Shown here: positions 42,550 to 52,046 of the stretch, one piece after another
How positions within the stretch are numbered: the first letter of the stretch is position 1
How the letters are laid out: every line of letters begins with the position of its first letter
From: Pseudomonadota bacterium
GTDB lineage: Bacteria; Myxococcota_A; Polyangia; Polyangiales; Polyangiaceae
Assembly (NCBI GenBank): GCA_023423895.1
Contig: JAFAER010000018.1
Location: 62,001 to 126,000, forward strand
Length of the DNA stretch: 64,000 nt
Direction of reading: 5' to 3'
The notes under the pieces: generated by a model
Database searches by the model: none
The model's input: only the letters and a program-made list of their open reading frames with translations
Told to the model about the DNA's origin: nothing
Position numbers and translations under genes: made by a program

Positions 42550-43697
42550 ACCGCTCTTTCGCCGCATCGAAGTGGTTCTTTGCGTGTCTTCCGATCCTGG
42601 CCGCGTCTGCATGCGTCGCCAATCGCGACATCGCGATCGGCGTCGACTGCGAAGATGGCTTTTGCGACGGTGGCCGTTCATTCACGCCGACCCCCGACGG
42701 CGGGGATGCCGCTTTGTCGTTGCCGGAAGCCGTCGCGATGTGTCCGGTGACGACGTGCGCGCCGTCTCGGGCAACCTGTCCGTCGTCCAAGTTCCCTTGT
42801 GATGTCGATCTCCTGCGCGACCCCAGCAACTGCGGGAGCTGTGGGCACGATTGCGGAGGAGGACTCGAGTGGTCGTGCGTCGGCGGGAAATGTACCTTTG
42901 GTTGCGCATTGCCAGGCACGGGCGATTGCGACGATGACCCGAGCAACGGCTGCGAGACGGACTTCAATTTCGACTCTACCAACTGTGGAGACTGCGGGAA
43001 GAAATGCCCTGACGGATTCGTCTGCAACGGAGGCACGTGCATCGATCCGTGCAAGGCGAGCAATCTCCCCGACACGTGCAATGGCGCCTGTACGAACCTC
43101 ACGCGCGATGATTCGAACTGCGGTGCGTGCGGCAACCGATGCGACCGGACGGGCCCAGGCGCGCCGCCGCTGCCGTCGGACATGTACTACGGCTGCGTGA
43201 GCTCGGAATGCGCGAAGCCCAAATGCGCGTTTGCGGGAATGGCCAATTGCAACGGCGACCCGAGCGACGGATGCGAAGCGGCCATTCACACCAACGAGAA
43301 CTGCAGCAAATGCGGAGACACGTGTGCGCCGGGCAAGCAGTGCGGCTTCACGAAGGGGCGCTGGGCCTGCCTTTGTGAGAACGACGACGAGACGCTCTGC
43401 GGGTTCGCGTGCAAGCAGCTCATCGACGACCCCGAGAACTGTGGCGGATGTGACCGCGTATGTCCGGGGATGTTGCTGCCCCACTTCGTAGCGACGTGCT
43501 CGCAGGGCGCGTGCGGCGGTACATGCGAGTCCGGCTACGCCGACTGCGATGGTCTCACGGAGAACGGCTGTGAAGTCGACGCGCGTGTCGACAACCGCCA
43601 CTGCGGGGCCTGCGGAAACGCGTGCCTCCCGGAACAAGTCTGCGCCGACGGCGTATGCCTCGTGGCGCCGTGCAACCCGAACGAGACGACGAAATGA
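42546..43697 (+). CDS. Cys-rich NCGxCG-repeat lipoprotein
   Basis: The protein has 383 residues with a GTG start overlapping the previous stop (GTGA). Lipobox LAASAC|VA. After an Asp/Gly-rich spacer the protein is built of repeated units LLRDPSNCGSCGHDC, NFDSTNCGDCGKKC, TRDDSNCGACGNRC, HTNENCSKCGDTC, IDDPENCGGCDRVC and RVDNRHCGACGNACLPEQVC, alternating with C.G..DC......GCE spacers. This is the disulphide-rich repeat common in Polyangiales surface proteins. Probable role: rigid envelope stalk or adhesin. It is the first of five surface proteins in this operon. Confidence 0.85.
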   Translation: MNRSFAASKWFFACLPILAASACVANRDIAIGVDCEDGFCDGGRSFTPTPDGGDAALSLPEAVAMCPVTTCAPSRATCPSSKFPCDVDLLRDPSNCGSCGHDCGGGLEWSCVGGKCTFGCALPGTGDCDDDPSNGCETDFNFDSTNCGDCGKKCPDGFVCNGGTCIDPCKASNLPDTCNGACTNLTRDDSNCGACGNRCDRTGPGAPPLPSDMYYGCVSSECAKPKCAFAGMANCNGDPSDGCEAAIHTNENCSKCGDTCAPGKQCGFTKGRWACLCENDDETLCGFACKQLIDDPENCGGCDRVCPGMLLPHFVATCSQGACGGTCESGYADCDGLTENGCEVDARVDNRHCGACGNACLPEQVCADGVCLVAPCNPNETTK

Positions 43698-44815
43698 TGC
43701 ACCTTCAGCGCTCCCCATGGGCTCGAGGAGGCTCGGCGCTCGGGCTGTCGTTTGGGCTCCCGTGGGCGCTTCTCTGCCTGATCGGCGCGTGTGCAACGGC
43801 CGACGAGCGTGGCGACGCGCTGGCGCCGGACGCCTCGATGGTCGTCCCCGTCAGCGACGCAGGCGACGAATCGCCGGTCGATGCTGCTCCGCAAAGCGAG
43901 CCCTGCGTCGTGGGCGAGCTGTGTCGCGCGACCGACGACCTTCCGTTGGTCACGATCACCGCGATGAGTGGCCGGTCGCGCAGCGACGTCTGGGCGGCCG
44001 GCTCTGGTGGTGTCCTTCTGCGATGGAACGGCACCGAGTGGACGACGGTGGAGTCGCCCATCCACGAGACGCTCACCAGCATCTTCCTCACGGCCGACGA
44101 GATGTGGGGCGTGGCCGGGAAGCTCGCGATCCGGCGCACGCTCGATCCCGCCAGCATCCGCACGGCGAGGCAGACCGACCTCGCCGTCTCGCTGGCGGGG
44201 ATCGTCGTCCTTCCCGGGGACGAGCCGTACGTCGGGGTGCAGGCTGGCTGGTCGTATTTCTCGCGGCTCGACATGGCCACCGCCTACCTCGAGCCGCAGC
44301 TCGAAGCGATCCATCCATTGACGCAAGAGCCACAATGGTTCGTGACGCCACACGCGCTCTTCCTGGTGCCGGACCAGGTGCTCTGGCTGGTCGGTGATCA
44401 CGGCACCGTCGTTCGTTATCCGGTCACGGCGGCCCCGCAGGGAGGAACGCCGCTCCTCGGGCAGGGTGTCATGGTTCCCGTCGCTTCACAGTCGAACCTC
44501 GTCGCTGCATGGGGCCGCGATCAGCACCTATGGGCCACCGGCGGCAACGGGACGATTCTCCACTTCGATGGGACCAAGTGGCAAATGGAGAATACCGGGA
44601 CGACGGCAACCATCCATGCGGTCTTCGGATTCGCATTGGATGACGTCTGGGCCGCTGGCGACGGCGGAACCGTCCTGCACTTCGACGGTCAGGCGTGGTC
44701 GCCCGTCGGCATCGGACGCTACCGCGGAGCGCTGAGGGCGATCTGGGGCGCCGCTCCGGACGACGTGTGGTTCGGCGGAGAGAGCGGCATCTTCCACTGG
44801 GGAGCAACACCATGA
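43694..44815 (+). CDS. beta-propeller-like lipoprotein
   Basis: About 373 residues; the start (ATGATG) overlaps the previous stop. Lipobox LCLIGAC|AT, then a 35-residue Asp/Ala/Pro linker. The rest carries propeller-type blades marked by DVW.(A/G)G..G..L.(W/H)(N/D)G..W: SDVWAAGSGGVLLRWNGTEW, HLWATGGNGTILHFDGTKW, DVWAAGDGGTVLHFDGQAW and DVWFGGESGIFHW. Such repeats are found in many secreted myxobacterial proteins and serve as binding platforms. It is the second surface protein of the operon and related in design to the next gene. Confidence 0.8.
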   Translation: MMHLQRSPWARGGSALGLSFGLPWALLCLIGACATADERGDALAPDASMVVPVSDAGDESPVDAAPQSEPCVVGELCRATDDLPLVTITAMSGRSRSDVWAAGSGGVLLRWNGTEWTTVESPIHETLTSIFLTADEMWGVAGKLAIRRTLDPASIRTARQTDLAVSLAGIVVLPGDEPYVGVQAGWSYFSRLDMATAYLEPQLEAIHPLTQEPQWFVTPHALFLVPDQVLWLVGDHGTVVRYPVTAAPQGGTPLLGQGVMVPVASQSNLVAAWGRDQHLWATGGNGTILHFDGTKWQMENTGTTATIHAVFGFALDDVWAAGDGGTVLHFDGQAWSPVGIGRYRGALRAIWGAAPDDVWFGGESGIFHWGATP

Positions 44816-46005
44816 GGCATATGCCATACGCCTTCGTCGGGCTCTTGCTCGCGCTCGGCGCCTGCTCCGCGAGCAGTGGTGTCGACGAGCCCGCCCCCGA
44901 TGCCGGTGGGACCGCGGGCGGGTCCGAGCCTTCCGACGTCGATGCTGGATCTCCGCAGGACGCCGCTCCGGACACCGATTCGGCTCCCGAGCGACCGCTG
45001 ATTTGCGGCGATGCGGGGTTCTGCGAGACGAAGGTGCCGCTCTCGGACGTCGGACTGCCGCTCGCGCTCCGAAGAGTCTGCGCGGTCGGGCCCAACGACG
45101 CGTGGAGCGTGACGAACGAGGGATACGTCCTCCACTACGACGGAGACCGCTGGAACGTCGAGTATCGCGCGAACCACGAGCTTTACGCCGTCTGGGCGAC
45201 CGCAACCAGCGTGTGGGTCGGTGGCGAGTTCGGGCTCCTGTTGCATCGCAGCGCAACGGGGACGTGGACGCGTGTCGAGCCCGGGCACGTCGGCGCGATT
45301 CGCGACATCTACGGGAGCGCGGACGACGACGTGTGGTTTCCGAATCCGAACCAGTCCGTCGATCATTACGACGGAACGACCCTCCAGAATCATCCGATCG
45401 ACGTCCCCGGGCTGGAGATCACCACGGTGTTCGGGCGACCCGGCGCGGGTACCTACGCCGCCGGCTACGTCAAAGGTGAGGTCGCGACGGAGGACATGTT
45501 GCCGTTTCAGAGCTACGTCCTGCCTGATCGGCCGTATCTCTTCGAGCTGTCGACGACGAACATCACGCCGATGAGCCCGTCCTTCGCGGAGCGGACGGGG
45601 CTCAAGCCCGTCTCCGGGCTCGTCACGGACGCTCCCGACGAGGAACGGAAGATCTTCATCGTCGCGGATCAGCGCATGGCGATGCTGATTTCGGGCGTTC
45701 GTCAGGAGTTCGCGTGGGGGAAGTACGCGTTCGTGGGGCCGAACAGTGCAACCGACATCGATGGCGCACGCGGAGGGCTCGGCTCGTCCGACATCCCGGC
45801 GCTGATGTACGGGTGGAACGACATTCGATTCATGTTCTTCGTTGGCAAGATCGTCAAGTTCGACGTCTCGCGAGACGAGTTCACGAACGACTCACTTGCG
45901 ATGGGGTACGACTTCCCGGCACGAAACATCTCGGCGGCGCACCTCCACTCGTCCGCCGTCTGGGTCGTCGGGAATGGATTCGCACTGAAGGGGAGCGCGC
46001 AATGA
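44812..46005 (+). CDS. beta-propeller-like lipoprotein, paralogue of the preceding gene
   Basis: The protein has 397 residues; the ATG overlaps the previous TGA (ATGA). Lipobox LLALGAC|SA, an Asp/Gly/Pro linker, then blades with NDAWSVTNEGYVLHYDGDRW, SVWVGGEFGLLLHRSATGTW and DDVWFPNPNQSVDHYDG. The second half is more diverged (FIVADQRMAMLISGVRQEFAW, VWVVGNGFALKG). It shares architecture with the gene before it, so tandem duplication followed by divergence is likely. Confidence 0.78.
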   Translation: MRHMPYAFVGLLLALGACSASSGVDEPAPDAGGTAGGSEPSDVDAGSPQDAAPDTDSAPERPLICGDAGFCETKVPLSDVGLPLALRRVCAVGPNDAWSVTNEGYVLHYDGDRWNVEYRANHELYAVWATATSVWVGGEFGLLLHRSATGTWTRVEPGHVGAIRDIYGSADDDVWFPNPNQSVDHYDGTTLQNHPIDVPGLEITTVFGRPGAGTYAAGYVKGEVATEDMLPFQSYVLPDRPYLFELSTTNITPMSPSFAERTGLKPVSGLVTDAPDEERKIFIVADQRMAMLISGVRQEFAWGKYAFVGPNSATDIDGARGGLGSSDIPALMYGWNDIRFMFFVGKIVKFDVSRDEFTNDSLAMGYDFPARNISAAHLHSSAVWVVGNGFALKGSAQ

Positions 46006-47363
46006 CCGCGAGAAGCGCAGGGCTCCGCGCGGGCGTCCTCTCCGTTCTGGTGCTGTTGGCGTTTGCGGCGTGCTCCTCGTCACCGACGCACGCATGGCCT
46101 TCCGAGCCGACCGGCGACGGTGGTGGAGACGTCGAAGGCGACGCAGCAGCTCCGAGTGAACCTGGACACGACGGAGGCGCGGACGCCAGCGACGAAGCGC
46201 CACCGCCGCCCTACGACTTCAGCGTGAAGTGCGCCGGCGATCCGTGCGCCGTTCGGCTCGCCGCGCGCGGAGGCTCACATGCGTGCGTTGCCCTGCGCGA
46301 CGGCACTGCTTGGTGCTGGGGGGCCAATGCATCCGGCCAGCTCGGGACGGGGTGGAATGACGCAGGCGCGATCTCCGCATACGAGCCACGACCGCATCGG
46401 GTCGCCGGCGTCACCAGCGCGAAGAGCGTGGCTGCGACCGGCACCGGGACCGAAGGGACGACGTGTGTCGTCCACGGTACCGGAGAGGTCGCGTGTTTCG
46501 GCTCCAATGCGTCGGGGCAGCTCGGTCGCGGGACTGCAGCCTCGACGCGGCCGAATCCGGAGCCCGCGCCGGTCGAAGGCGGCCTCCAAGCGAAGTCCGT
46601 CGTGCTGACGAACAGGATCGCGCTGGCGATTGGCACCGACGAGCGGTTGTGGTCATGGGGCACGAACGAGCTGCGGCTCTTGGCTCGCTCGACCACGGGT
46701 CCGGAGGACGCCCCGGCGAACGTGGCGGCGCTCGTGGACGCCGTCTCGGTCGCTCCGAGATCTTGCGGCGGCACCTCCTACGCCGCCTTCGTCGTCGCCG
46801 CGGATGGCTCGCTCCTCTCGTGGGGAGGAGGGCTCTACGACCAGCTCGGCCGACCAAGCTCGCTGTATCAGGATCCCGGTCCCGACCGGATTGCGCTCTC
46901 CGGCGTATCGAGCGTGGCCACCGGCGCAAATCACGCATGCGCTCTCGTCCGCGGCCAGGTCCATTGCTGGGGATGGAACGAGCACGGGGAGCTCGGCACC
47001 GGGAGAAAGGCCGAGGAGCTGCTCCCGGCGCGAGTGCTGCTTCCGCCGGGCGTCCACGCCGTCGCCGTTGCGGCGGGCGGAGACAACACCTGCATCATCG
47101 CGGCAGACGGCGACGTCCATTGCTGGGGCGCGAACGGCAGCAAGCAGCTCGGAGCATCGCAGCTCGTCGTGTCCGCGATGCCGCTGAAGATCGACGGCCT
47201 CGGCGAAGAAGCAGTCGACGTCGCCGTGATGGACGAGGCGATCTGTGCGCTACTCCGCAGCGGCTCGGTCAAGTGCTGGGGAGAGAACTTTCTCGGGCAG
47301 CTCGGTCGAGGGACACGCGAGCTCGAGAGCTCGGCGGTGCCCGGGCTCGTTGCCTTTGAATGA
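46002..47363 (+). CDS. RCC1-repeat lipoprotein
   Basis: The protein has 453 residues with an ATGA overlap to the previous gene. Lipobox VLLAFAAC|SS and an acidic spacer rich in Gly/Asp. From about 75 on it has RCC1-type blades: HACVALRDGTAWCWGANASGQLG, CVVHGTGEVACFGSNASGQLG, RLWSWGTNELRLL, SLLSWGGGLYDQLG, HACALVRGQVHCWGWNEHGELG, TCIIAADGDVHCWGANGSKQLG and CALLRSGSVKCWGENFLGQLG. That makes seven blades, a complete propeller. The Cys pairs CW/C. indicate an oxidised, extracellular fold. Ligands are unknown. Confidence 0.88.
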   Translation: MTARSAGLRAGVLSVLVLLAFAACSSSPTHAWPSEPTGDGGGDVEGDAAAPSEPGHDGGADASDEAPPPPYDFSVKCAGDPCAVRLAARGGSHACVALRDGTAWCWGANASGQLGTGWNDAGAISAYEPRPHRVAGVTSAKSVAATGTGTEGTTCVVHGTGEVACFGSNASGQLGRGTAASTRPNPEPAPVEGGLQAKSVVLTNRIALAIGTDERLWSWGTNELRLLARSTTGPEDAPANVAALVDAVSVAPRSCGGTSYAAFVVAADGSLLSWGGGLYDQLGRPSSLYQDPGPDRIALSGVSSVATGANHACALVRGQVHCWGWNEHGELGTGRKAEELLPARVLLPPGVHAVAVAAGGDNTCIIAADGDVHCWGANGSKQLGASQLVVSAMPLKIDGLGEEAVDVAVMDEAICALLRSGSVKCWGENFLGQLGRGTRELESSAVPGLVAFE

Positions 47364-49177
47364 CGTTGGAACGAGGAAGGTCGCCCTTCATGCGCAAAGC
47401 GTTCGTAGGAGTTCTTTTCGTGGTGTCCGTCGTCTGGGCGGGGTGCTCGCCCGATCGCGCGTCGTTCGGGAATGGCCCGACCGACCTGGGCAATGCGGAC
47501 GGAGGCAACGCCGAACCCGATGCTGCATGCGGACTCGTCTGCTCGCGCGATCTGCGTTCCGTGCGGGATTGCAACGACGTCCTCGTCCAGGAGTGCCCTG
47601 CAGACACCGCATGCGGCAACGGGAAGTGCATCGCGCCTTGTGACGCTGCGGCGCTCAACGAGGGCTCGGTGGGCTGCTCGTTCGCGATTCCTTCGCCGGT
47701 CGACGACCAAGCGCGAGGGAGCTGCTTCGCGATCTTCGTCGCGAACAACTGGACCTCACCCGCGTCCCTTCGCCTCTCGTACAAGGGTGAGGTCCGGACG
47801 ATCGACCGAGCGGCCTGGGTGCCGTACGTCGAAGACGGAGTCGTGAAGCACAAGCCGCTGGAGGGCCCCATCCCTCCAGGCAGTGGCGCCGTCGTCTTCC
47901 TCACGAACGAGCCCGAACTGTCGCAATACGCGATTACCTGTCCAGCGGGTGTTCAGCCAATCTTGGATACGGACATCACGCGGGACGGTTCGGGCATCGT
48001 CGAGGGCTTCTTCGCGAGCTCCGATGTGCCCGTATCGATGTACTCGGTATTTCCGTACGGCGGCGCGTCCAGCTATTCACCGAGCGCAACACTGCTGCTC
48101 CCGACGACGTCACTTCGCACGAACTACGTGGTGATGAGCTCCTGGGGTGGAGCCGGCGACGCGTTCGGCAAGGGCATCGTGGGCGATCCTGTCGGCGGGC
48201 AGCCCGGGAGGCCCACCGTGCAGATCATGGCCATCGAGGACGACACGACGGTCGAGCTGCTGCCGAAGGTCGACGTCGTCGGAGGGAACGGTGTTGCGCG
48301 CGCGCCCGCGAATCACGTCGCGAGCTTCAGGCTCGAGCGCGGTCAGATCCTCCAGCTCGTGCAACAGAACGAGCTCGTGGGCTCGGTCGTCGAGAGCAGC
48401 CGCCCGGTCGGCGTGTTCGGCGGCCACACGTGCATGTTCGTGCCGTACGGAGTCGGCGCATGCGACAGTGACAACAAGCAGATTCCTCCGCTATCGGCGT
48501 GGGGGCACGAATACGCCGTCTTGCCCGCTCCCGATCGCGTGCGTCTCGCTGGCACCCGTAGCCAGGGATCTGGCGAACCGAGCATCGTTCGATTCGTCGG
48601 AGCTGCGGCGGACACCAAGCTCGTCTACGAGCCGCGGCGGCCGGAAGGAGCACCGACCACGCTGGAAGCGGGGGAGCTCGCGCGGTTCTTCACGAGCGAG
48701 CCTTTCGTCGTATCGAGCCAGGGGGCCGACCATCCGTTCTTCGTCTCGACCGTGATGACTGGGGCCATCGCGTCGAGCTCCGGTATCGGGGATCCCGAGA
48801 CGGCGATTGCGATCCCCACCGATCAGTGGCTCGACTCGTACGGGTTCTTCTCGGACCCGACGTACGCTCGGAGCGCCGTCTTCGTCACCCGGCGCCGAAC
48901 GAACGGAACGTTCCACGACGTGAAGCTCGACTGCGCCGGCGTGGTCACGAGCTGGGAGCCTATCGCCGCGGACTACGAGTGGACGTACGTCGAGCTCACG
49001 CGGGCCGCGGTCCCGCAGACGTATCCCGCGGGTACGTGCGCGGACGGTGTCCACGGCATCCAGAGCGACGGCCCCTTCACCATGACGGTGTGGGGCTTGG
49101 GCGACGACGCGAGCTACTCCTATCCGGGCGGGACGGGACTTCGCCGCGCGACCCAGCTCTACGTGCCCGTGCGCTGA
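47360..49177 (+). CDS. IgGFc-binding-like surface lipoprotein
   Basis: The protein has 605 residues from ATG 47360 (ATGA overlap). An ATG at 47390 behind GAGGAAGG gives the neater signal MRKAFVGVLFVVSVVWAGC and may be the true start. After a Cys-rich segment (GLVCSRDLRSVRDCNDVLVQEC) comes a long domain resembling the IgGFc_binding N-terminal region: AQGSCF-like ARGSCFAIFVANNW, SDVPVSMYSVFPYGGASSYSP, ATLLLPTTSLRTNYVVMSS, VQIMAIEDDTTVELLP and VFGGHTCMFVP. Related domains occur in mucosal adhesins. It closes the sigma-linked operon of surface proteins. Confidence 0.82.
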   Translation: MTLERGRSPFMRKAFVGVLFVVSVVWAGCSPDRASFGNGPTDLGNADGGNAEPDAACGLVCSRDLRSVRDCNDVLVQECPADTACGNGKCIAPCDAAALNEGSVGCSFAIPSPVDDQARGSCFAIFVANNWTSPASLRLSYKGEVRTIDRAAWVPYVEDGVVKHKPLEGPIPPGSGAVVFLTNEPELSQYAITCPAGVQPILDTDITRDGSGIVEGFFASSDVPVSMYSVFPYGGASSYSPSATLLLPTTSLRTNYVVMSSWGGAGDAFGKGIVGDPVGGQPGRPTVQIMAIEDDTTVELLPKVDVVGGNGVARAPANHVASFRLERGQILQLVQQNELVGSVVESSRPVGVFGGHTCMFVPYGVGACDSDNKQIPPLSAWGHEYAVLPAPDRVRLAGTRSQGSGEPSIVRFVGAAADTKLVYEPRRPEGAPTTLEAGELARFFTSEPFVVSSQGADHPFFVSTVMTGAIASSSGIGDPETAIAIPTDQWLDSYGFFSDPTYARSAVFVTRRRTNGTFHDVKLDCAGVVTSWEPIAADYEWTYVELTRAAVPQTYPAGTCADGVHGIQSDGPFTMTVWGLGDDASYSYPGGTGLRRATQLYVPVR

Positions 49178-49256
49178 AAGCGCGCGCCAGCGTGGCCGCA
49201 GGCCGCGACGGCTTGGATGCCGACGCGCGCCCTGCGATACTCGCGGGTCGGCGAGC

Positions 49257-49610
49257 ATGGAGCAGAAGCCGCGAATCTTCACGACATCGTTCGGGAGCGT
49301 TTACCCCCTCTACGTGCAGAAGGCTGCGAAGAAGGGACGGACGAAAGAAGAGGTCGACGAGATCATCACGTGGCTCACGGGCTACGATCGCGAGCAGCTC
49401 CAGCGCGCGATCGACGCGAAGGTCGACTTCGAAGCATTTTTCGCCAACGCGCCACGGATGAACCCGAACGTCGGCCTCATCACCGGTGTCGTATGCGGCG
49501 TGCGCGTCGAGGACGTCGCCGACCCGCTGATGCAGAAGATCCGCTACCTCGACAAGCTGATCGACGAGCTCGCCAGGGGAAAGAAGATGGCGAGCATTCT
49601 CCGCGGCTAG
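49257..49610 (+). CDS. DUF2200 family protein
   Basis: The protein has 117 residues, all within the DUF2200 pattern: RIFTTSFGSVYPLYVQKAAKKGRTKEEVDEIITWLTGY, then FEAFFANAPRMNPN, LITGVVCGVRVEDVADPLMQKIRYLDKLIDELARGK. The family is widespread in bacteria with an unknown biochemical role. It is a soluble cytoplasmic protein without a signal. It stands alone 79 bp after the surface-protein operon. Confidence 0.9.
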   Translation: MEQKPRIFTTSFGSVYPLYVQKAAKKGRTKEEVDEIITWLTGYDREQLQRAIDAKVDFEAFFANAPRMNPNVGLITGVVCGVRVEDVADPLMQKIRYLDKLIDELARGKKMASILRG

Positions 49611-49769
49611 ACGGCCGGACCCCGACATCCGCAGTTTCGGAGAAGCGGGGGTAGGGGGCAGCCGGTAAGAAGGGCCAAGAAGGACGGCGGCGCCTCGAGC
49701 CGAGTGTCCAGATGGTCCGTCGACGGCTGGAGGATGATCCAGTCGCGCGGCTGAAGAGAGGAGAGGCCC

Positions 49770-49997
49770 ATGAGCTGGAACAAAGGGATCCGACAAACCC
49801 ACCGCTGGCTGTCCGTCGCGTTCACGCTCGGCGTGATCACCTACAGCGTCGCGATGACGAAGGGGCAGCCTCCCGCGTGGCTCGGCCTCTTCGCGCTCCT
49901 GCCGCTGATCGCGCTGCTGATCTCCGGCCTCTATTTGTTCGTGTTGCCGTACGCCACGAGGTGGCGCGGCGGGGAATCTGCACGATCCGAGACCTGA
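49770..49997 (+). CDS. small two-span membrane protein
   Basis: The protein has 75 residues with an AGAGGAG ribosome site. Two hydrophobic spans (SVAFTLGVITYSVAMT, LGLFALLPLIALLISGLYLFVL) are flanked by basic residues (NKGIRQTHRW, ATRWRGG). Homologues of this size occur in many proteobacteria as unnamed membrane proteins. The function is unknown. It converges on the truncated sigma gene with a 16-bp gap. Confidence 0.75.
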   Translation: MSWNKGIRQTHRWLSVAFTLGVITYSVAMTKGQPPAWLGLFALLPLIALLISGLYLFVLPYATRWRGGESARSET

Positions 49998-50013
49998 CGG
50001 CTTGCCCGACGCG

Positions 50014-50724
50014 TCACGGACGCGGGAGCGTGAGGGGGAGCCCCATGGCCACGAATGGTCGCTGTGCGCAAGCGGACATGAAGTGGCTCGATCCTCCGAC
50101 GCCGGCGCGCTCGACCTCCAGCACCTGGAGCGCGAAAAGGCGTGCGAGTCCGTCGTCGGCGATGCGATAGAACGCGACTGCCGGTCTTCCGTTGGCTTCG
50201 AGAGCCAGCGTCCGGAAGAGGCGCATCTCGAGCGCGCGGGTCACCCGTTGCGCGAGGAAGCGGCCGACGGCCGCTCGTCCCTCGATCCACGTCGGATGCG
50301 GCGGCATCGAGAGAACCACCTCCTCGTGGAGCAATGCGATCACCTCGTCGAGATCGCCCCTCTGCCAGGCGTGGAGGTATCGCTCGAGGAGCGCTCGATC
50401 GATCGGTGCTCCTGCGTCCGGCGACCAGCTCGACCTCGGGCCGACCCGCGTTGTCAGCGCCTCGCGGGCCCGGTGCAACGCGCTGTTCGCGGCCGACACC
50501 GAGGTCTCGAGCGCGGCCGCCGTCTCGTCCGCCGTGAGGCTGACGACGTCGCGCAGCAGAAGCACCGCGCGTTGCGCCGGCGTCAGGACTTGGAGAGCCG
50601 CCATGAAGGCGAGCGCGACGCCTTCTTTCAGCGTATAGGCGCTTGCCGGATCGGCGCCTTCGAGCCACGCCGAAGGACAGGGCTCGAGCCACTCGTTGTC
50701 CGGCGTGGCGGGGGCGGGCTCCAC
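50014..50724 (-). pseudogene. SigG-type ECF sigma factor, region 2 lost
   Basis: The frame from GTG 50724 gives 236 residues, against about 330 for the TIGR02960/SigG group. Region 4 (FMAALQVLTPAQRAVLLLRDV, TADETAAALETSVSAANSALHRARE) and the SnoaL-like end (LLERYLHAWQRGDLDEVIALL, MPPHPTWIEGRAAVGRFL, FALQVLEVE) are intact. The linker residues GPPSDPDVEPAP...WLEPCPS directly upstream in frame are also recognisable. All of region 2, which binds core polymerase and the -10 element, is missing; the upstream DNA is GST sequence instead. It cannot work as a sigma factor. Confidence 0.75.
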
Positions 50725-50773
50725 ATCCGGATCGCTCGGGGGACCGAGCTCCGGTCCGCGCGCTCGGCGTGCA

Positions 50774-51285
50774 GATCGCTGCGTAGGGCGCCATCCCGAA
50801 GTCCGCGGTCGTGAGCCGTGCGCGGAGATGTTCTTTGCCCTCGAGGCAGCGATCGAGCACCGAGGCGACGGCCGCGAACTTCTCGCTCCCGGCCTTCACC
50901 GCGGCCTCGTCCGACGGGCCGAGGCCGGCGAGCTTCTTCACGACGGGCTCGAACGCGACCGTGCGGACGGCCGGGCCGAATTGGGCGACGCTCCAAGCAG
51001 CCAGCGATCGACGTCTGCCCGCTCCCGCGGCGCCGTCGGCGCGAGGTCGTTTCGGTCCGCCTTGCTCGCGACATAGGCGAGGATCGCGTTCTACTCCCAG
51101 AGGACGAAGTCATCGTCCTCGAGGCTGGGCGCGCTCCCATTCGGATTCTTCGCGAGCACCTCGGGCGACCTGCCCTGTCCCTTGAACAGGTCGACGTTCA
51201 CGAGCGTCAGCCGCACGCCGACCTCGTGCGCGAGCGCGATCACCTTCTGGCGGTTGGGCGAAAGCGCGAAGTGGTAGAGCTTCAT
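50774..51285 (-). pseudogene. broken glutathione S-transferase gene
   Basis: The start MKLYHFALSPNRQKVIALAH at 51285 and VNVDLFKGQGRSPEVLAKNP follow the GST thioredoxin fold. A TAG at 51091-51093 interrupts FVLWE*NAILAYVASK where GSTs have WESNAI. A one-base shift follows near 51000 and the second frame continues WSVAQFGPAVRTVAFE and KKLAGLGPSDEAAVKAGSEK, then LTTADFGMAPYAAI, the C-terminal helical domain. The last helices are missing where SigG linker sequence begins. Nonsense, frameshift and deletion together show a dead gene. Confidence 0.85.
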
Positions 51286-52046
51286 CTCGAGGACCTCCAT
51301 CGACAGGCGCGACGTTGCGCCTCCGGAAGACAAGACCGTCCTCGCCGTCGAAACTGTTCGCCGTCTCGCGACCTATTTTCGAGCTCTCTGCGGTTGGGGT
51401 GACGCGAGCGTCGGGCGCTCCTCGACCCAGTCGGGAACTCTTCTTCCCTCGCGACGAGCGCGCGGTGCCGTCGAGCTCAACCATGGGCCGCAGAGCCCGA
51501 GCAGCGCAGCGGGCGCAGGCTTCGGGCGGGCGCCTTCGCGCTTTCTCGCGGGACGCGGCTCTCAGCCCCGGCGCCCTTCACGGCTGGCGACGAGCGCGCC
51601 CGCGAATAGATCGAGCTCGCACGGCTATGCCACCTGGCTTCATCGCGGCGCGAGACGGTTATAGAAGAAACCGTGACTTATATCGATACGGACAAAGTTA
51701 GCAAATTCGTCGAATCGAGACAATAAGGCATTGCACCTTTGCAAAGTGAGCGGTACCACTTTCCCTGCGACTTCCGGGTGGATGCCGCATCTGCTGTCGG
51801 CCTGCCCTGACATCGACACGTAACGCGCGAGCGACTCGCGTCCTCTCCTGCATGCTCGGCGTGCAGACGTGGCTTCCACCACGCAGAGGACCGCGAATCC
51901 CGCCGCGGTTGCGCACTTCCGCTGTCGGCGCCGTTACCGCGAACACCATCCGCCGCCGGACCGTTCTTGGCATTGCCTGTGCCGTGACAAGCGGCTCGAG
52001 GCTTCAGGCACCGTTCCATGTTCAACAATCAGTGAGGTCCTCAGAC
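51286..52046. other. intergenic, AT-richer upstream region
   Basis: About 760 bases without a supported gene. Positions 51650-51760 are clearly less GC-rich than the surroundings, as expected of a promoter region, and include a short inverted repeat ACGGTT...AACCGT (51657-51677). The 13-mer TAGCAAATTCGTC at 51699 recurs at 55373. A plus-strand stretch near 51500-51600 faintly recalls a transposase helix-turn-helix but is not convincing. Confidence 0.4.

Noticed and set aside
51480..51640. Possible transposase helix-turn-helix (SPGALHGWRRAR) on the plus strand
   Set aside because: The similarity is limited to a few residues; no DDE domain, inverted repeats or target duplication are visible.
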